A stretch of DNA of 64,000 nucleotides from Cyathus striatus (GCA_025738555.1 JAOVFP010000016.1:3505357-3569356), one strand, 5' to 3'. Positions 1 to 12,089 are shown, counted from the first letter of the stretch. Program-made: numbers and translations. Notes: generated by a model from the letters alone, not told the origin.

Positions 1-1269
1 TCTTGAATCGATGATCGAATGGTTGTCTGAAGATTCAAAGGCTGATCCATCAGCTTTATGTATACATGGCCAGGGAAAGGCAACACATAATGCACACTTT
101 TGTGCCACCCTTTGTTATGATGGCAGGTGTGTGTTGCGTGAAGCACAGCATCATCTCCAACCACAGAGTTACGATGCTGCTTATGAGCCTTAATGTACTT
201 ATTTGATATCTAAATGAAAACAAAGAGTGAGAATAGGACATAAACTGTTGGTTATACATAACAAGATTCACCAAATTCTTCGGATGACAGGGTTTCAGAG
301 GAGTACTGTCCCAAGTAGGTACCTCTGCATGGCATGCATCAGCATGACTCTAAACAAAGATATTAGTAGATTCATGTATAATCTTAAATGATACATACCT
401 TAGATTTTCAAAGCACCTGTACCCCACTACTTTCTACTTCATCATTCTCTTTGTTGTCCTCTTCATTTATGGTGGGCTCAGTGTCAGCATTATCACTGCC
501 ATTGGGATCAAAGTCCTCACCCATATACCATTCCAAATCCCCATCCTTGTCTATTTCCATATGCAGAGTGCTGTCAGCAGCATCATAGGTGTTCATATCG
601 ACTGCTGCTGGCTCATTAACACCTGTGTCCTCATGATTGTCTTCCTGGCCTTTGGCTGTGTTGGTGGCACTGTTTGGTTCATGAGTACCCCATAAAGCAT
701 GCTAAAAAAGATGTAAAGGAAAGTATCATCAGCTTACAATATCTATGGAAGCAAATATCATGTACCTCTGCCAGCAGCTTGCATTTCAATTCCACAGCAC
801 CCATCCCATCTAGCTCATTGGACTCATTGCCACCAGTCAGGGCATCTGAGTGTGTGTGAGTCTTCTCATGATCTGATGTGTCTGAATTGGAAAGAATGAT
901 TGGGAGCTTTGGAGGCTGCACTGATTGGGTGCTTGTAGCTACAGCATAGCATGTAAGTGATATAACAAGAAAATAATAGAAATGTAACTTACATTTGACT
1001 TTCTTGCTTTTCAAACTTGCAGCTGGTGATGCTGGATGTTTCAAATGTTGGCTGGAGTTCTGTTTTGGCTTGACAGTTCACAGATCAATTCTCGGAGCTT
1101 TTACAGTACATATCAAAATGGTTAGTATCAATGTATTTAAAGCAGTGATCGATGTACCTTGTCCTTCAAAAACATGCTGTGATGCTGCTTCCTTCGTCCT
1201 GCTTCGAGTATTCACTATAGTCTTGTGGGTGGCTGGCTGAACCTTTGGCTTGGTGGACTTTGAGGGCAT
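1..1269 (-). CDS. Multi-exon acidic protein, divergent from the Plavaka transposase, 3' end beyond window
   Basis: I do not recognise the family. Read on the minus strand from the ATG at 1269, coding-like segments are joined by GT-AG introns: a basic start (MPSKSTKPKVQPATHKT, 1269 to about 1158), a second basic segment (about 1000-1090), a segment with KLPIILSNSDTSDHEK (about 760-950), an acidic Asp/Glu-rich segment (about 415-695) and further open frame through about 350 to base 1. The junctions 950/1000, 760/695 and 415/350 keep phase with good splice signals. The first junction (1158/1097) does not: the expected frame meets a TGA just upstream, so this exon boundary is wrong or the gene is broken. 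The start codon is 343 bp from the transposase ATG and faces away from it. It could be a second gene of the transposon or a neighbour. No domain, membrane segment or catalytic motif is visible. Confidence 0.45.
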
Positions 1270-1612
1270 AAGTGATAGAAAAAAAGAATGTATTAAGAGT
1301 TAAAGGTGAGTTAAAGGAGTGTAATGAAGAGACATAATGCCATGAGTGATGTGTTGGCAAATTGGGGCATGGAATCAGTGGCATTCACACACACACACAG
1401 AAAATTCCCCCATGTGCATGGTCCATTTTGGACCTGTATTACCAAAAAAGTGCACATGCACTTTGATATTGATGTTTGCCATCGCTTTACCCACTACTGT
1501 CACCTCTTACATATATAACTCCATCATTATCACTTCATTATATCACTTCATCATTATTGCTTCATCATTATCACTTCACCTCATTTTCTTCACTGTAACT
1601 TTACTGACTGAA
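1270..1612. promoter_or_regulatory. Divergent intergenic region with short TCA-rich repeats
   Basis: This 343-bp gap separates two opposed start codons. It holds a (CA)n run at about 1387-1401, a TATATAA stretch at about 1512-1518, and a tract at 1523-1585 in which variants of TCATTATCACTTCA recur four to five times. A shared bidirectional promoter is an inference from layout only. Confidence 0.4.
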
Positions 1613-2979
1613 ATGTCCTCAATATGCAATGGCTGTGGAAAAGCATTCAAGAAATGTGGACTGGAGTCTCACAGACAACTTAGTGGTAATCCTTATTGTG
1701 CTGCAGGATACCAAAAACAAGATGATCTGAGTGATCATGAGAGTTCAGACCCCCTGATATCTTCTAATATTATGCTATCAGATAGTGAAGAGTCTGATAA
1801 TGAATATGAAGATGTACAAACATTTTTATGCTCTTCAAACCAGCCAATTGTTGTTGATCCACATGGAGATATATTTGGATCTTACATGGACTTCTCATCA
1901 ATGGATCTAGAAATAAATACTCAGGGAAATGAAGACTTAAGCTCAAACAACAGTGATACTTTTAATAGTGATGATGAAGATGAAACACTGCAGATGAAAG
2001 AGGAAGATGAGATTTATGCTGCAGATGAACATTGCTTTGAACCAGAGTGGGGTCTATTACCTATGGCAACTGAAAGTTGGAATAATACAAATAATGAACA
2101 AATTCCAGTACCTCCAGAGGCATGTTTATGTGGAGGATATGAAAAAGAACTTAAAAACATACCATTTGTTCACAAATTTGGCCAGTGTGCTGGTGAAGTA
2201 CTTCTGAGAAATCGAACAGATGGACAAAATGAAGAATATTTAATGAACTCCAATGATGTTGAAAATCCATACACACCATTTTCATTAAAATTAGAATGGG
2301 AAATTGCAAAATGGGCTAAACTACATGGCCCTAGCTCAATAGCATTTATGGAGCTAATGAAAATTGATGGAGTAGTGAAACGTTTGGGTCTTTCATTCAA
2401 AAATGCAAATGAACTAAATAAAATTATTGATGAACACCTTCTGGGTCATCCACCTTTTGTGTGATGTGAGGTAATGGTAGGAGGGGAAGTCTGTGAAGTA
2501 TATTTTCAAGACATACTGGCATGTGTAAAGGCACTGTTTAGAAATCCAGAATTTGCTCCATATCTAGTATTTGCACCAGAGAAGCATTATACAGATGAAA
2601 CAAAGACCATACAGTCATATCATGACATGCATACTGGTAAATGGTGGTGGACATTGCAGGTGAGACATAACCATGATTGATTATCTCCATTTATATATTT
2701 GCTAATTTCAAACATTAATCCTTGTGTTAGACTTCTTTGGAAAAGAGCAAACCAGGTGCTACAATTGTACTGATTATTATATCAACTGATAAAACTCAGC
2801 TAACACTATTTCAAAATAAAAGTGCTTATCCAATTTATCTTACAATTGACAATATTCCTAAAGAGATATGCTGCAAGCCCTCTGCACATGCTTATGTCTT
2901 ACTTGGATATCTACCTACTACTCATCTTGAAAATGTTACCAATAATGCATCCTGCTGTCGACAGCTTGCAAACTTGTAT

Positions 2980-2999
2980 CATGCATGCATGCATGCATC
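2980..2999. repeat. (CATG)n microsatellite inside transposase frame
   Basis: Five CATG units occur where the transposase should read HACM followed by a basic residue. The frame changes exactly here, so repeat expansion is the likely cause of the frameshift. Confidence 0.75.
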
Positions 3000-3459
3000 A
3001 GGTACTTAAGCCTATTATACCTTCAGAAATTGAAGGGTGTTCTTATGGCTACAGCAACTGGAGATGTTCACAGAAATCATCCAATATTTGCTACATTTAT
3101 TGGAGACTACCCAGAGCAAGTTCTTACAACATGTACACAAACTGGAGATTGTGCCACATGTCCCACAAAGAATAAGAAGCTGGGTGAATACAATTCACAA
3201 AATTCTGCACAGCTTCATAATCTTGAATACATAGTAGATACTCTGTCATTATTTGATACTGATCCTGCTGGATTTTTACAAGTTTGCAAAGAAGCAGGAA
3301 TCAAACCTGTTGCTGAACCATTTTGGAAAAATCTACCATATGTTAATATATATCAATCTATTACTCCAGATGTTCTTCACCAGCTATATCAGGGAATTGT
3401 AAAACATCTCATTTCATGGATAATAGCTGCATGTGGTTCAGCTGAAATTAATGCATTGT

Positions 3460-3730
3460 GGAGGAGGATATGTGCTTGGGGGTATCCTCTCAACAAAGAA
3501 ATAATGCGAGTGGGCGGCACATCCGTCCGACCCTTCAGATCCAGTGAGCTCGCGCAAGAGAGAAAGTTGGGGGGAAATGCGAAGCTAACATTCACAAAGC
3601 ATACGTATGACATTTATGTAGGTAAGCGACACGAGGTAATGATGAGTAAATGACAGTATGTGGGAGTGAGGTAACGGAGATGAAAACCGCATTTTTACCA
3701 TGCAGGAAGAATGCCTGCTCTACAGCATGC
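3460..3730. other. About 270-bp segment inserted in the transposase frame
   Basis: Transposase homology stops after the residues SAEINALW and resumes at CQWLPPNHNI. Between them lies sequence richer in GC than its surroundings, with a short open frame (VGGTSVRPFRSSELAQ) and a GTAAG-like donor near 3622. I see no terminal repeats or clear target duplication, so the type of insertion is unknown. Boundaries are approximate to about 15 bp. Confidence 0.5.
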
Positions 3731-3894
3731 TGCCAATGGCTTCCTCCAAATCATAATATTCATCTATTTATGAAAGGAATCAGCTCACTATCACATGTAA
3801 CAGGTCAGGAGCACAGTCAAATGGCTTGTATCTTACTTGGACTTGTTATTGATATTCCACTCCCTGATGGTCTCTCATCTACTGTTATATCCAT

Positions 3895-4690
3895 GCCCAG
3901 CTATATCGTGCCGATGTTACCAAAGGTTCCCATGTGACCTTCCAACATACCCAGTCCGTTCCAGGAATGTACCCACTACAGGTCTACACTTCCTGACATT
4001 CCTGCCCAGGAACATACCCAGAACCCGTTGGGTTTTCTATTGGATACTTCAGATATGTAGTTTCTCTTATGACAGCCTCACCATGTCATTATACCATTAC
4101 TCCTCTCTTCCATTCTCACTTGTATGTTTCATTATGGTCAATGTAGTTTAGTTTCTTATTCTTCATTCTGAGCACATCATTTGCACCACTACTCCTCTTT
4201 GCCCAGTCTTTATTTTGTTTACTTACACTTAGTATTCTGTCTCCAGATTCATATCTATGTCTTACTAGTACATATAAATAGTCTTCCAAATGTACTAGGT
4301 AGTCTTCAGTATTCATATCAACTCTGTACACTTTCTTCCTACTCTAAGTTCTGAAACCTGCTCCGGGTTTTCCTTCAGGTCTCTCTCCCACTGCCTAGTG
4401 TAGTGGTGAAGCCCCTTGCATACTCTGGAACATTTCCTTACATTGGATATCGTCTGTTGTGAAATATGAACCATTCCCTGGGAATATCCAGGCAGTGCAG
4501 CACATATGCTGAAGCCATGGTTCACTTCCACACTCCCGCTCCTGTTCCTGTACCTGTACTCACTTCAGGTTTCTGTTATAGTTCTCCCATGCCTTCCAGG
4601 CGTCTTTGCATTCATTTCCCAGTAGGAAGGGAATTGGTACGTAACATCTACCCATCTTATCTGTGCTGTTTGGGCCATTCTTGATTTTCT
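3895..4690. other. About 800-bp segment inserted in the transposase frame
   Basis: Transposase homology breaks after SLMVSHLL-equivalent residues (DGLSSTVI) and resumes at AQYPIHTDDTLLLL near 4690, leaving out only about a dozen expected residues. On the minus strand the insert has open, coding-like pieces, for example YLVHLEDYLYVLVRHRYE (4116-4331) and CYVPIPFLLGNECKDAW (about 4580-4650). The motif AACATACCCAG occurs twice (about 3941 and 4011). I do not recognise the proteins. It may be a nested, older mobile fragment. Confidence 0.5.
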
Positions 4691-5865
4691 TTTTTTTGCC
4701 CAATATCCAATTCATACAGATGATACACTTCTTCTTCTTGATCATGCTCTAAGTCAGTTCCATAGAAACAAATCAATATTTGTTGATCTTGGTATATGTG
4801 AAAACTTTAACCTTCCAAAACTTCATTTCATGAGTCATTACAAGAGACTCATTAAACTGTATGGCACAACAGACAATTTCAATACTGAATATACTGAGAG
4901 ACTTCATATTGACCTTGCCAAAAATGCATATTGTGCTACAAATCATAAGGATGAGTTTGCACAAATGACAACCTGGCTATCCAGAAAAGAGAAGATTCAC
5001 TGCCATGAACAGTATATTACTTGGTGGCTTACTGGATGCCCACAAGTTGATAAAAAAATATGGCAACCCTCCTGGTCTTGAACTTGATCATGTTGTTCAC
5101 TTATCAAAACATCCAAGTTGTCGTGCAGTTACAATTGATAAAATTACTCAGGAATATGGTGCTCAATTTTTCAGAGATGCACTTGCTTAATTTGTTACAA
5201 TGACTAATAATCCTGAACTTGATTCAACTGCACAGCTTGAACATGATCTTTGGAATGTACATTTGCCTACACAGAAGTTCCAAATATGGCACTACATAAG
5301 ATTTACTTGCAAAGATCCCTTTTCAGATCAGATCTACACTGCAGACTCTATTCATGCACATCCTCAATACACAAACAAAAAGCATCAAGTCATTCCTGGT
5401 CGCTTTGATACAGCATACATTAATGATGGAACTGGAATCAATACTGGTACAGATGGTATGAATTTTATTACTGCAGTATAAAATGATGTTACATTAGAAT
5501 TTCCAGGTTACCATATTGGGTGAGTAAGACTTATTTTTTCTCTCACAGAAATGACAAAAAGCTATTTGTTTACATCTACTACTGAAGTACCACAGCATTT
5601 AGCTTACATTGAATGATTCACAAAATTCTCACCTGAACCTGATCCAAAACATTTATTGTACAAGATTACTGCAGCCAAAGACTGATCTGGTGGGCCACTA
5701 TGTAGTATTATTTCTGTGGCTAACATTTGTAGAAGTGCTCATCTTTTCCCTAAATTTGGTCCAGTAGCACCTGAAGAATGGACTAGCAGCAATGTACTGG
5801 ATAAATGTAATGTGTTCTATGTTAATTCTTTCACAGATGCACATTTATATTGGATTATGGTATGA

Positions 5866-6231
5866 TAGTGCCTTACCCCATGCATGTAATATAATCATGA
5901 TTACATAAAATTGATGTAAATTATGTGAAAATGTTTGAAAACTTTCACACATTTAGCAAAACTTGCAACATTTAAAAGCTGAGTGTAAAATCTGTTAGAA
6001 TTTTGAATAATTTTTATTAAACATACATATCTACTCAATTATCAAAAATTATACTATATTATACTGAATTATACTAAATTATCAAATTCAGATTTTCCTG
6101 ATGACTTATTGCTAGCAAAGCTATCAGCATCACTAGCCACCTTACAACCACTAACATCTTCAACCCCTGCTGACTCACATACCTCTAATACTTAAACACA
6201 CAACTTTCTCATATGCATGGTTTAACCTCCC
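5866..6231. other. AT-rich tail of the Plavaka region
   Basis: There is no gene here. The stretch has an imperfect hairpin (GTGAAAATG...CTTTCAC, about 5926-5949) and several copies of AATTATACTA-like units (6040-6085), which could be the subterminal repeats of the transposon. No matching CACTA terminus was found because the left end of the element cannot be placed. Confidence 0.35.
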
Positions 6232-6510
6232 TCACAGACCCCAAAGGTGAACTGACTTGGATAAGACTCTCAGCAAGCAATCTCTATGCTGTCCAGCTTC
6301 TTCATCTTTGTCAATCATGCTGTACCAAGTGACAGCTGCAGCCCGCTGGCATTTGTCTTGCTCTACAATGTCACCAGCTATCTCCATCATCTCTGAACCA
6401 GTCATCCTCTCACTCATGAATAGTCATGATAGCTAGCATAGAAACATGCTATCCTCCAGCAATGCTATGAAACCATCCTACTTATCATTCTCAAACATTG
6501 GTATTGGCGA
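6232..6510 (-). pseudogene. Decayed coding fragment, family unknown
   Basis: On the minus strand a 61-codon frame (MMEIAGDIVEQDKCQRA near its start, ending SVHLWGL) is preceded in the same frame by coding-like residues (FIALLEDSMFLC) separated by three stop codons. Composition looks like real protein, but I do not recognise it. It may belong to the mobile cluster to its left. Confidence is low. Confidence 0.3.
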
Positions 6511-8686
6511 AGGAGAAGGAAGATGAGGGATTGCGACTTCACTATTGACAAATTATTATGCACATGATTTCAGTATGTTCGAACAACCAACAACTTTAAC
6601 ATGCATCCCAAGAATTGGTCCATGAACTTCTCTATACAAAACTAGTAGTGACTGATAAACGAGTGTATGCATTGACATGAGTAAGTTACTACAATACCAG
6701 GTAGTGGGCCCTGCCACTTGTTGGCCTTATTTTTCTTATTTGTTGGCGTAAATGGTGTAACATTCCGGGATGGCCGCATTGTTCATGTATATTCTTCGTT
6801 TTATTTACTTCAGGTTGTTTAGATTTGGGGGTATTGATAAACATTTACACTTACCAACATTTTACTACCAACTCTTCAGCTACTATACATGATGCAACTT
6901 TTATCATCTATAATACTTATCGTCTAAGATTCATTCATCTATCTGTTATTATCACAACTTCTATGGGCAATGTTATATATGATCCCAACGATTCTTCAAG
7001 CTTCAAGAAGAATCAAATGAAAAGATGCCTCTCATCTCACCATTCTCCACGGCTCTTTGTATCATCCATTCAACATCCACTCCGACGGCGCCATTCTCTT
7101 ATGTACGCGAAACCTATGTACCAGAGCTCAGGGGACAGAGATGCTAAGCTTCTAGTCATCGATGAATCTACCTCTATCGGCTGACCCCCAGAGCAGTGAA
7201 GCTTCATTAGGCAAACCAAAGACAAACCTCTGTTAATGCGCTTTGTCTTCGTCTTGGGATAAATGACTCTTCGAACATTTCTGACGCTGCAAGCTTGTCA
7301 AGCCACTGCTCACCTACTTATTTTCCACCCCGGAGATCTTAAAACTCACTTCTCGAGCGTTACGCTCGACACACGTGTCTTTCCTGCTAGTAGTAGATTG
7401 GCGTGCCCATGGGCCATTAATGATTACACAGTGTGTGTCTTTTCTGCTAGTCGTACCACCATGCTTATCTGCTTTGTCCAACATAGTGTAGTTCTCGCCA
7501 GTTTGGCTATTGCAGACGTCCTAAGGTTAAGCAGTCAGGTGCCGGAATATGATTGTCAAAGTGCACATTATTCACTCGGTAGCGCGACTTTTTGCTACCT
7601 GATCATTTTGATGCTCCACTTTCAATCCTCGGTCATTTCAGACAAGCGTCTAATGGCCATTCTTTCATCGGAGCCAAGACATTACATATTCAGTATTTTC
7701 CAAAGTCCATTACACTGATTCCCGGGTATCCCTCTCTTGCCTTGCACAACACGTCATTGTGAGTCTTTGAATATATATATTTACAGTGATATCTATATTT
7801 TCCGAATTCACCAAGCAAGTTATCGAACAAAAGAGTATGTAGCGCCGAATCAAGAAGTATCATCGAATTCCTCTGCATTTTTCATTCCTACTATATTCTT
7901 CAAGCCTTAATGGCGCTATCAGCCACGATGGCCATCTGAATTATTCACATCGACTTGAAGTATACATTGATTTATCATCTAGATTGTCGATACCTAAAGC
8001 AAAGACATCTTGCCAATAAGTAAATGTGAATCCTCAAGCCGCTGTTAGCTTCATAATCCGATGTCACCGATCACCGCTCCCATGGACATTGTTCCACTTT
8101 CTGAACAAGTGGCGGGCTAGTCATTCATCGGCGACTTCCTCATCCTCCTCTCAGCAAGTATGGCACTGAAGCGCCATTAGGAAGTAGGTATACTGTGGCT
8201 CTCCGGCGCATTGGTCCTCCTGCGGGAAATATGTGTAGTATCTTCCTACGAGTGCGTACAGTGTTACATATTGCGTAGTTCAATAATGGATTCGTAGGAA
8301 TGTTTTATTCCGTGCGTATGTTTCAAACAATTTACGAGGATCACAGATGTGATCTTACTACTTTATGTTCTTATAGGAACTTAAAAATTATTATGCTGCA
8401 CTCAGGTTGTACTAGTGCACACGTGGACAGTCATTTAACAAGAACTCCAAGCTCGGGGACGGGACCGAAGACAGTCATAACCCGGAGTGCCACAGCGTAC
8501 AGCTTAATGCTACTTTAGGGTCTATAAACAGTTCTTTTGTCTATATGGGCGTCAGAACTCTCGATCAAAAGAAGCTGAGCACAAAGATTGTCAGGCTACT
8601 GGTTTTTATCATTCTCACAGCAACCGGACGAGGCGTAAGTATAAAATAAATTCCCTTCAGTTTGACGACGTTCTGCATTTTTATCG
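6511..8686. other. No supportable gene
   Basis: Two open frames (6825-7184 and 7263-7718) show no recognisable domain or splice context and look like chance frames rich in Ser, His and Leu. A short segment at 6761-6810 (GGGATGGCC then TTCGTTTTATTTACTT) resembles 11534-11582 imperfectly. Nothing else can be supported. Confidence 0.5.
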
Positions 8687-10986
8687 ATGACTTCGCTGTC
8701 TCCCCTCTCTGCTCCTGACTCACAGGACAGGCAACCACTTCCAGTCCATTCGATGTCTGCTTTTGATCTCCCTGATGTTGTGAACTCTTCGATTCCAGAT
8801 TTAGCATCACCTACTAGCGTAGGTGGTGAGACTGTCGTTGATGCGGAACATGTAAGTGGTTCGACTACATTGTTTTTACTTAACGGGCTGGAGCTTAAAT
8901 TAGCGGTTAAATTAAGACACAAAAAATAACTGGAGATCTGGCGGGAAGATAAAGTTTCCATTGAAGCGGCGGAACAAGTCAGACCCCTGGAAGGATTGTC
9001 ACAGACTGGTGAAACAATATGATAGGTTTATGCGCCATGGATGGACGCAAGATATCAATCATCTGCTAATCTTGGTGAGTCAACTGCGAGATATATTATA
9101 AAGCTTCGATACTCAACGCCCGGAACATAGTCCGGTCTTTTCTCCGCTATTGTAACCGCTTTCACAGTGGGATCATACAAGTGGCTGTTGTGCAGCGTGG
9201 TGCAAGCCAGAAGCAGCATGAATGTCCGATGACATTCGAGAACGCCGAGTTCACCGAGAACGAGAACATTGTAGAACAGATATTGTAGATTAGCGTAGAA
9301 CATTGTGGATATATTTACTAGTATAAAATTACAACGAAATTCCTGTATGTACATTAAAGTGTGAATCTATTCCCCCATTCCCCACTCCATATTGTGTGAA
9401 CCTAAGTCTTAGTTGCCTGCGCACCTTGGTAAGTACTATTTATTTAGATACTATCACAATAGTGGTTCCAACCAAACACGCAGGACCTATCCTACCTGGC
9501 TCTTCTCCATCTCTCTACCCAGCTATCCGCTGATCCCACAAACGCTACAGCAAGAGCCGCTTTCGAACCCCCTCCTTTTCATCCTGAAGGATGGAAAGTT
9601 CACGTCAGCATCGTCTGGTTCCTCAGCCTTGTTATAACCATTACAACATCCATGATCGGTATCCTCGTCACACAATGGCTACGTGAGTACGAGCGCGACG
9701 TCTATCTTGCCCCTAAGGAAGCTCTCGCATTGCGACAGATGTTACACGAAGGATTGAAAAGCTGGCAGATTCCGAAGATTCTTGCCGCATTGCCACTTTT
9801 ACTACAAACAGCCCTCGTACTGTTTTTTGTAGGCCTTTTGATACTCCTATGGAACATTAATCACGCAGTGGCAAGCGTTGCAGCAGTGTTTCTGTCACTT
9901 ACTCTCGTCTTCATAGTATTTACCACTGTTGTGCCTACACTGCAATTTCTTATTCCTCTAAATCAAAAGCTCCGCGTACCACAATGCCCCTATAAGTCAT
10001 TGCAGTCTTGGGCCTTTTTCAGACTTGTATCAGCTCTGACGTGGCTACTGTGCGCCGGTATCATTCCCTTCGGCATCCGACTGCTTGATCGTCTTCTGAA
10101 ACGCCGTATCTCGACACCAGAGCCATCCTCTGATCCAGAGAATGCTACATGCAATGGTCAGCATACACAGTACAACAAAGATCTAAAAAATGACATGACG
10201 GTGATAAAAAATATAAAAAAGTGGGCACTCTTATGGTGGTGGTACGAATATAAAATGTGGAAGATCCCCTCCTGGGAGGAATTTGATCGGTACTGGAGGT
10301 CCACCCGCGACGAAGCGGAGTCCAAAGGCAGCGACGAAGATCCTTGGCTCTCACACTATGATACTATTCGTGGCCTGCAGTGGGTAAACAAGAAAATTTC
10401 ACTAGGTGTCGATGCGACGTACTTTATACACCCGTGCTTGCTAGATCTCGACTTCAAGGTTGCAATGTACACCCTGGGCGAACTCTCTCGCATGCCTAAG
10501 GAGAAAAGGAACAGTCAGAACCCCTCAGTGGCTAATGCTCGTAATGAGGAGCCAAAGATTAAATCTAGCCTTGAATGGCTATCAAGCAACTTCGGTAGTG
10601 CGTTGGAGCCAAATCCGCTCCAGAGGGATATGTTGTCTCTTCTGGTTGTCCGTCACCTTAGCGACTCCATCCTACAACCAGATGTGCTAAACAACTACCT
10701 CGAGATGTATGTCCGCATTCGGAACGCAGGAGGTGATGTGGCTGAATTTCTCAACTGCCCTCTACGAAAACATCCTCGGAAGGAATTGGAAATTAGCAGT
10801 GCACCTGAATCTGAATATGTTTACGAAATGTTTCACCAGTTCAATTTTGAGGTTCCCGATGAAACGCTGCTGCAGATCCTCAGGTTCATTCACAGCGATG
10901 TTAGCAAAGGCCGACATTATTCAGATTTTGAACGTGACCCGGTGTCCAAGCTTTGGGTAAATTGGAACCTCATGCAGTCTGTCTAG
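8687..10986 (+). CDS. DUF6535 domain membrane protein, truncated by an in-frame TAG
   Basis: DUF6535 proteins are multi-pass membrane proteins of unknown function expanded in Agaricomycetes. My model has four exons, all introns in phase 0: 8687-8851, 8949-9074, 9131-9196 and 9463-10986. It gives 626 residues before TAG. Family signs are DPWKDCHRLVKQYDRFM (exon 2), GLFSAIVTAFTVGSYKWL (exon 3) and FEPPPFHPEGWKVHVSIVWF followed by LVTQWLREYERD (exon 4). Hydrophobic segments include the exon 3 stretch, IVWFLSLVITITTSMIGIL, LPLLLQTALVLFFVGLLILL and VFLSLTLVFIVFTTVV. The C-terminal half is soluble and helical in character. The intron before 9463 is long (266 nt) with a weak GTGGTG donor, so that junction is the least certain. 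The frame continues for 116 codons after the TAG, so the gene may carry a nonsense mutation. Confidence 0.7.
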
Positions 10987-11334
10987 AACGCTTTTGTTTA
11001 CCTACTCAAGCACCCCCAGCTTTCTAATTCCAATCCAACGGCACAAGCCTTCGACTGCTGCTTTGACTTATGCGAAGAAATGGAGCACTATAGAGCTCTT
11101 CTTCATGGAATGGATAACACGAAACTGTACAACACTCTAATAATTGGTTTGTGCTTGCTGTTTGACTCTGTCAGCAGTGACGAATTTGATACACTCAAAA
11201 ATCATTCGAGATTTAATGGAGTTAAAACCCTAGCACACAGCGTTAATATATTCCTTGTTGGTACGCGAGGTGAGGAGCCTGGAGTGAGGCTGTTGTGGAA
11301 ATCTATCGGGCCACACTATTCAGCACATGGATGA
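10987..11334 (+). other. In-frame continuation of the DUF6535 protein after TAG
   Basis: The same reading frame stays open from 10987 to the TGA at 11332-11334 and reads as ordinary protein (FVYLLKHPQLSNSNPT, then FDCCFDLCEEMEHYRALL). Residue composition matches the upstream part. The likeliest reading is the original C-terminus left behind a nonsense mutation at 10984-10986. A short intron removing the TAG is possible, but I see no good donor and acceptor pair. Confidence 0.55.
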
Positions 11335-12083
11335 CAAGACCCAGAGCCTTCACTCATCAGGCAAGCACTCTGTAAACGGCCACACAGCCCACCAGTCCGA
11401 AATGATGGGAACCGAGTGGAAATACCGCAGAGCTCCAGAAGTTCATGAAGTGGGAAGGAATGATATGCCACAGAGATGATAGAAAACGCGGAAAATACTT
11501 AGTAGGTTCACAGACTCGTAAGAAATCACTTTACTTTCGGGATGGCCACAGTGTTTGTCCTATATACTTCGTTTCATTCACTTTACCATTTTGCTTCCGC
11601 ATTGATACTATATACACATTACTTATCGATTATCTTTTCGGATCTCAACACAACTGAATACACCTCACCTCAGCCTTTTACTTTAGCATTTGTTCAACAT
11701 AGTAGTATTTTGTCCAGATTTCGTCTGAGATCAATAAACCATACCTACTTAATTACATACATTTGACATACATGATAAGTGATGTGATATTTGCTTGACT
11801 TACCAAAAGTTTCAGTACTTCATCGCCCATTCCTGAATCCTAGGTCGTCCGCTTGTTTTCCAGCCGTAATCCTGTCAGCGTTTCTCTCAAACGCCCAGTG
11901 TTGTTCGGTTATTTGGTACCCGGGAGAGACATCTAGAACGTCACATGATACGCCGACGCGTCCCTCTGGCCTGATGGAACGCGCCAATTACAGTAACACA
12001 AGTGCGTGTCTCTTCTGCCGACATATCCACTTCTACACAATGCCGGTCAAATTCGTACTGTCCGTCCAAAACCATGAGTCAAA
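11335..12083. other. No supportable gene
   Basis: This stretch holds short open frames only. It serves as downstream flank of the DUF6535 locus and upstream region of the next gene. Confidence 0.5.
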
Positions 12084-12089
12084 TATAAA
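12084..12089 (+). promoter_or_regulatory. TATA box of the RSFPPWA-repeat gene
   Basis: TATAAA lies 69 bp upstream of the start codon at 12158, followed by a C/T-rich stretch as in many fungal core promoters. Assignment is by position only. Confidence 0.45.

Larger units (their letters stand above)
1613..5865 (+). pseudogene. Plavaka-type transposase relic (CACTA-like superfamily)
   Basis: Plavaka elements are DNA transposons abundant in Agaricomycetes. The start at 1613 gives an N-terminal C2H2-like finger (CNGCGKAFKKCGLESH, residues about 5-20) and an acidic linker. The family blocks follow in order: LEWEIAKWAKLHGPSS (near 2294), VYFQDILACVKALF (near 2500), HYTDETKTIQ, GATIVLIIISTDKTQLTLF (near 2758), HPIFATFIGDYPEQVL (near 3078), ITPDVLHQLYQGIVKH (near 3360), LPPNHNIHLFMKGISS (near 3740), the segment with NFNLPKLHF and TTDNFNTEYTERLHID (4808-4910), and a C-terminal part ending near 5865. 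Damage: TGA at 2462-2464 where the family appears to have Arg (CGA to TGA would be a CpG transition), a frameshift in a CATG repeat at 2980-2999, another near 3032, further frame changes and stops after 5060, and two insertions. One probable intron lies at about 2659-2730. The element is dead. Confidence 0.8.

Noticed and set aside
6697..6712. AGGTAGTGGGCCC shared with about 19397
   Set aside because: The match is only 13 bp and the flanks differ; not enough to call a repeat family.
7263..7718. 151-codon open frame on the plus strand
   Set aside because: No domain, no promoter or splice context, Ser/His/Leu-rich composition of a chance frame.
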